A stretch of 64,000 bases of DNA. Origin: Candidatus Cloacimonetes bacterium HGW-Cloacimonetes-3 (lineage in GTDB: Bacteria > Cloacimonadota > Cloacimonadia > Cloacimonadales > Cloacimonadaceae). This document shows positions 61,454-64,000 of this stretch, piece by piece (the first letter of the stretch is position 1; each line of letters opens with the position of its first letter). Below the pieces are notes generated by a model. The model saw nothing but the letters and a program-made list of their open reading frames with translations. It made no database searches and was not told where the DNA came from. The stretch is taken from positions 124,001-188,000 of the forward strand of contig PHBO01000003.1 in assembly GCA_002840645.1 (NCBI GenBank), written 5' to 3'. A program made the translations under genes and the position numbers.

Positions 61454-63621
61454 AAAAAATCTTAATGTTAGCGATTTGTCTCAGCCTCTTGATCGGTGTC
61501 GTTTATGCAAATGACGTAATGAAATCGATCTCGAAAAAGGCAATCGAACAACCTCAAACTACGCGGATTGAGAGATCCCGCACCGCCCCAGAGTATATTT
61601 TTACCAAAACACCCACATCTCTGCTAACTTCCTATAATGACTATATGATTGGAAGCTATAACAGCTTACCTCTCCGTGTCATCCCGGAATCTGCAGGCGG
61701 CGGGTATTTCATGACCTACCATGGTCAACCTACCACTACTGGTACACGTCGTGTTTATTACGGGTATCTTAGCTCTACCGGAAACGTATTGAACAATAAC
61801 ACGATAACCCTGGATAATGTAAGAGAAGGTTTTCCCTCAATGTCTATTGATCCTGTTAGCGGAAAGCCAATGTACGCTTGGCACACTAATGCTGATGCAG
61901 ATGCAGTGCTTGAAGTAAAGTTTGTCTCTGATGCCTTCATCGAAGGTATCGACGGTCTTTGGAACGAGATTGATGTAGTAATTGATAACGGTGCGGGTTT
62001 CATCCCCACCCCAACTATCACTACTACTGATAATGAGTTCATCTGGCCCACAGTGCAGATAGGCCCCTCCAACGTTGAAGGCAAACGTCGCGTGTACGTG
62101 TCTGCCCGTAATGCAGTGAGCCATACTATTGATGCACTCCCTTCGGAAAACACTTATATTGCCTATGCCGATTTCAGTGGTTCTGATCTTGAAAACGGTG
62201 TTCCCATGAATTGGAATTACACAAGTATCCCTGTTCTGGATGGTTGGAACCACTCTCTCACCAGCTTCCGCCGTCCCAATCACGCCCTTGTCTGTGATGA
62301 TGCAGGCAGCATTTATTACATTGGTTACCACAGTGCTTCCGACACCGCTGATGTAGTAATTAACGAAGATGATTTTGATGTTTTCAAGCTCAGCAATTAT
62401 GGACAAGGTGAGTGGACACGTAGCACCTTCTCCGGCAATATTCCTACTTGGAATCCTCCGGATTCATTGGGTAGTGTTAATGGCTATTTTACTGATACTG
62501 ATAACGGTGACATACCTTATACCAATGATCAGCTCAGCTGGCAAATTGGTAATTCCAGCCATTTGAATGCAACTATCGATACAGGCGGAAAAATCCACGT
62601 TCCCGGATTATGGTCTATTACTACCGATAAAGGCTCTTACTACTACGGAATGCAGTTTGTGAAAGAGTTTGTGTACGACACAAATAGTAATACCGCTGTT
62701 GTTAAAGAAATCTATCCTAACAAAAATGATTACTTTGATGATTTCAACCAGGCTTTCACTCCATGGGATACGGAAGCACCTTTTGGTGTGGTAGATACCT
62801 TCTACGTTGATACCGCCGGAGATCCATTCCCCGGTATGGTTGGTGACTGGAACTTCCCCTATTGGAACGATGCTTCTCATGACAATGCAATGATGTTCCA
62901 TTGTGGAAATATGAAAATCACTGAAAAGAATGATCAGAACATGCTTGCATTAGTATGGCAGAATTCTCAGCGTGCCAGATGGTTTAATTCCAGCCAGATT
63001 GCAGAATATGCACCTTATGCCAATACACCGGAGATTTACATTGCCGTGTCTCAAGACAATGGTGGGCATTGGAGCGAACCTATCGTGATCAACAATCAGG
63101 AAACTCCTCAGTTTGCAGGCCTTAAACCCATGTGGGTTTATCCGGCAGATAAAGTGAAGTATGTTGGTATGCAAGGTAATCAAAAAGTTGGTAAACTTGG
63201 TATCATGTTCTACGACGACAACACCTGGGGTTCAAACTCCCATTCTCCCACAGAATTCCCGAATGATGGTGGCAGAGTTATGTTCACAGAAATTCAAATT
63301 ACCTTCCCCAGCGTGGCTAACGAAGATCCTACTGTTACTCCTGTAACCAGAATCCTCAACCAGAACTATCCCAACCCCTTCAATCCTGAAACAACTATCA
63401 GTTTTGATATGCCCAAAGCAGCTAATGCAAACCTTTCCGTTTACAACGTGAAGGGTCAGCTTGTTAAGACTCTTCTTAACGGCAGAGCTGATTTCGGCAG
63501 AAACAATCTGGTATGGAATGGTACCGATAACAGTGGTTCCAGTGTCAGCAGCGGTCTCTATTTCTATCGCCTGTCCACAGACGGAAAAGTAGAAACCCGC
63601 AAAATGATGTTGATGAAATAA
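61450..63621 (+). CDS. Secreted protein, sialidase-like beta-propeller suspected, with sorting tail
   Basis: 723 aa with a signal peptide (MKKILMLAICLSLLIGVVYA). Mid-section beta-rich repeats include SQDNGGHWSEP, which resembles a BNR/sialidase-type Asp box, and ITPNP-free long strands; no catalytic residues can be assigned. The C-terminus has LNQNYPNPFNPETTISF, SVYNVKGQLVKTL and GLYFYRLS, a classical FlgD/T9SS-type-A-like tail. It is the last gene of the TonB/PorV operon (33 bp after the PorV-like gene) and is followed by a terminator. Surface or released protein. Confidence 0.87.
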   Translation: MKKILMLAICLSLLIGVVYANDVMKSISKKAIEQPQTTRIERSRTAPEYIFTKTPTSLLTSYNDYMIGSYNSLPLRVIPESAGGGYFMTYHGQPTTTGTRRVYYGYLSSTGNVLNNNTITLDNVREGFPSMSIDPVSGKPMYAWHTNADADAVLEVKFVSDAFIEGIDGLWNEIDVVIDNGAGFIPTPTITTTDNEFIWPTVQIGPSNVEGKRRVYVSARNAVSHTIDALPSENTYIAYADFSGSDLENGVPMNWNYTSIPVLDGWNHSLTSFRRPNHALVCDDAGSIYYIGYHSASDTADVVINEDDFDVFKLSNYGQGEWTRSTFSGNIPTWNPPDSLGSVNGYFTDTDNGDIPYTNDQLSWQIGNSSHLNATIDTGGKIHVPGLWSITTDKGSYYYGMQFVKEFVYDTNSNTAVVKEIYPNKNDYFDDFNQAFTPWDTEAPFGVVDTFYVDTAGDPFPGMVGDWNFPYWNDASHDNAMMFHCGNMKITEKNDQNMLALVWQNSQRARWFNSSQIAEYAPYANTPEIYIAVSQDNGGHWSEPIVINNQETPQFAGLKPMWVYPADKVKYVGMQGNQKVGKLGIMFYDDNTWGSNSHSPTEFPNDGGRVMFTEIQITFPSVANEDPTVTPVTRILNQNYPNPFNPETTISFDMPKAANANLSVYNVKGQLVKTLLNGRADFGRNNLVWNGTDNSGSSVSSGLYFYRLSTDGKVETRKMMLMK

Positions 63622-63652
63622 TCTAAAGCATCCACAAAGACCCATACATATA

Positions 63653-63679
63653 AAGTGCCCCGGTTAATCCGGGGCACTT
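63653..63679 (+). terminator. Terminator of the TonB/PorV operon
   Basis: A perfect 11-bp stem AAGTGCCCCGG / CCGGGGCACTT with a 5-nt loop, followed by GTTTAA. It lies 31 bp past the stop of the last gene. Confidence 0.85.
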
Positions 63680-63811
63680 GTTTAATAACCTGTGATTTCA
63701 ATATCTGTGAGAAAGATGGAGATGAGTCAGACGACAAATCTAATATAATCTATTCCTGCATTATTCCGGCAATAAGCTTGTAATGATGTTGGTCGCGCTC
63801 GAAACATTCAC

Positions 63812-64000
63812 CTACGCTACATAGCATAATCCCTTTTTGTGCATGGGATAGCTTCCTGCTTGCAGGTTTTTACAGAGGTCTATAAACTCGAAATCGGTTA
63901 CCGGAAGAGGCTCATACTGCCGATGCTTGTAGGTTAGCTGAATTTGGATACGCTTTTGCAATTCACCATCAATGATTTGCACAACCGCTTTATCAGTTTG
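63812..64000 (-). CDS. C-terminal fragment of an unrecognised protein (runs off window)
   Basis: 62 codons on the minus strand, open to the window end and closed by TAG at 63814-63812. It includes VVQIIDGELQKRIQIQLTY, YEPLPVTDFEFIDLC and AGSYPMHKKG, protein-like in composition. No start inside the window, so identity cannot be judged. Confidence 0.5.
   Translation of the reverse strand, partial: QTDKAVVQIIDGELQKRIQIQLTYKHRQYEPLPVTDFEFIDLCKNLQAGSYPMHKKGLCYVA

Noticed and set aside
1-64000. CRISPR arrays, insertion sequences, prophage or defence genes
   Set aside because: No regularly spaced direct repeats, no transposase, integrase, Cas, restriction or toxin-antitoxin signature was seen.

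Overview
This window looks like a chromosome segment of an anaerobic, diderm, Gram-negative-type bacterium. The best guess is the Cloacimonadota (WWE1) or a neighbouring FCB-type lineage. This is inference from gene content: several secreted proteins end in FlgD-like / T9SS-type-A-like sorting tails with YPNP or IPNP motifs, two PorV-like barrels are present, there is a TonB receptor with its own motor genes, and IleRS is of the eukaryote-like class 2 type. I saw no tRNA, rRNA, CRISPR array, transposase or phage gene.

Left part (1-23.8 kb). The 3' end of a ribosomal-protein operon (rpoA, rplQ) faces a minus-strand set with two paralogous lipoproteins, ruvX and mltG. Then come TfoX_N and YgjP-type proteins, and an ileS whose signature motif is GIHH rather than HIGH. 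ileS is followed by an unusual zinc-ribbon / dead-kinase / TM / FGE-domain protein that seems to lack a normal start codon. Two ArsB/SLC13-type permeases flank an EIIA-CBS regulatory protein. A nidogen-domain secreted protein and a plus-strand group (TlpA-like thioredoxin, thioesterase, double ComEA, a hypothetical, an unlisted 58-aa Cys-rich protein, rsmD) follow.

Middle (23.9-45 kb). An outer-membrane-type protein lies opposite a tight five-gene operon (mtnA, MTA/SAH deaminase, smpB, two xanthine-dehydrogenase-type subunits). This links methylthioadenosine/adenosyl-homocysteine turnover to hypoxanthine oxidation. A soluble TPR histidine kinase and an NtrC-family regulator with an altered GAFTGA motif come next, then a degenerate receiver-like protein and three large secreted repeat proteins (PPC repeats, LamG plus SBBP propeller, GLUG repeats).

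Right part (43.8-64 kb). An EIIA overlaps a PorV-like barrel gene, followed by glyS, pta, an aminotransferase, a PfkB kinase and purM. The last 12 kb is the most system-like locus: TonB-dependent receptor, ExbB, two ExbD, TonB, a very large secreted protein, a PorV-like barrel and another secreted protein with a sorting tail. All are on one strand with gaps of mostly 9-33 bp. The large secreted protein and the PorV-like protein share DxDxDG-type calcium-binding-like motifs.

The longer intergenic gaps repeatedly contain perfect or near-perfect palindromes, and two of them share a dispersed repeat. These look like a family of small palindromic elements.
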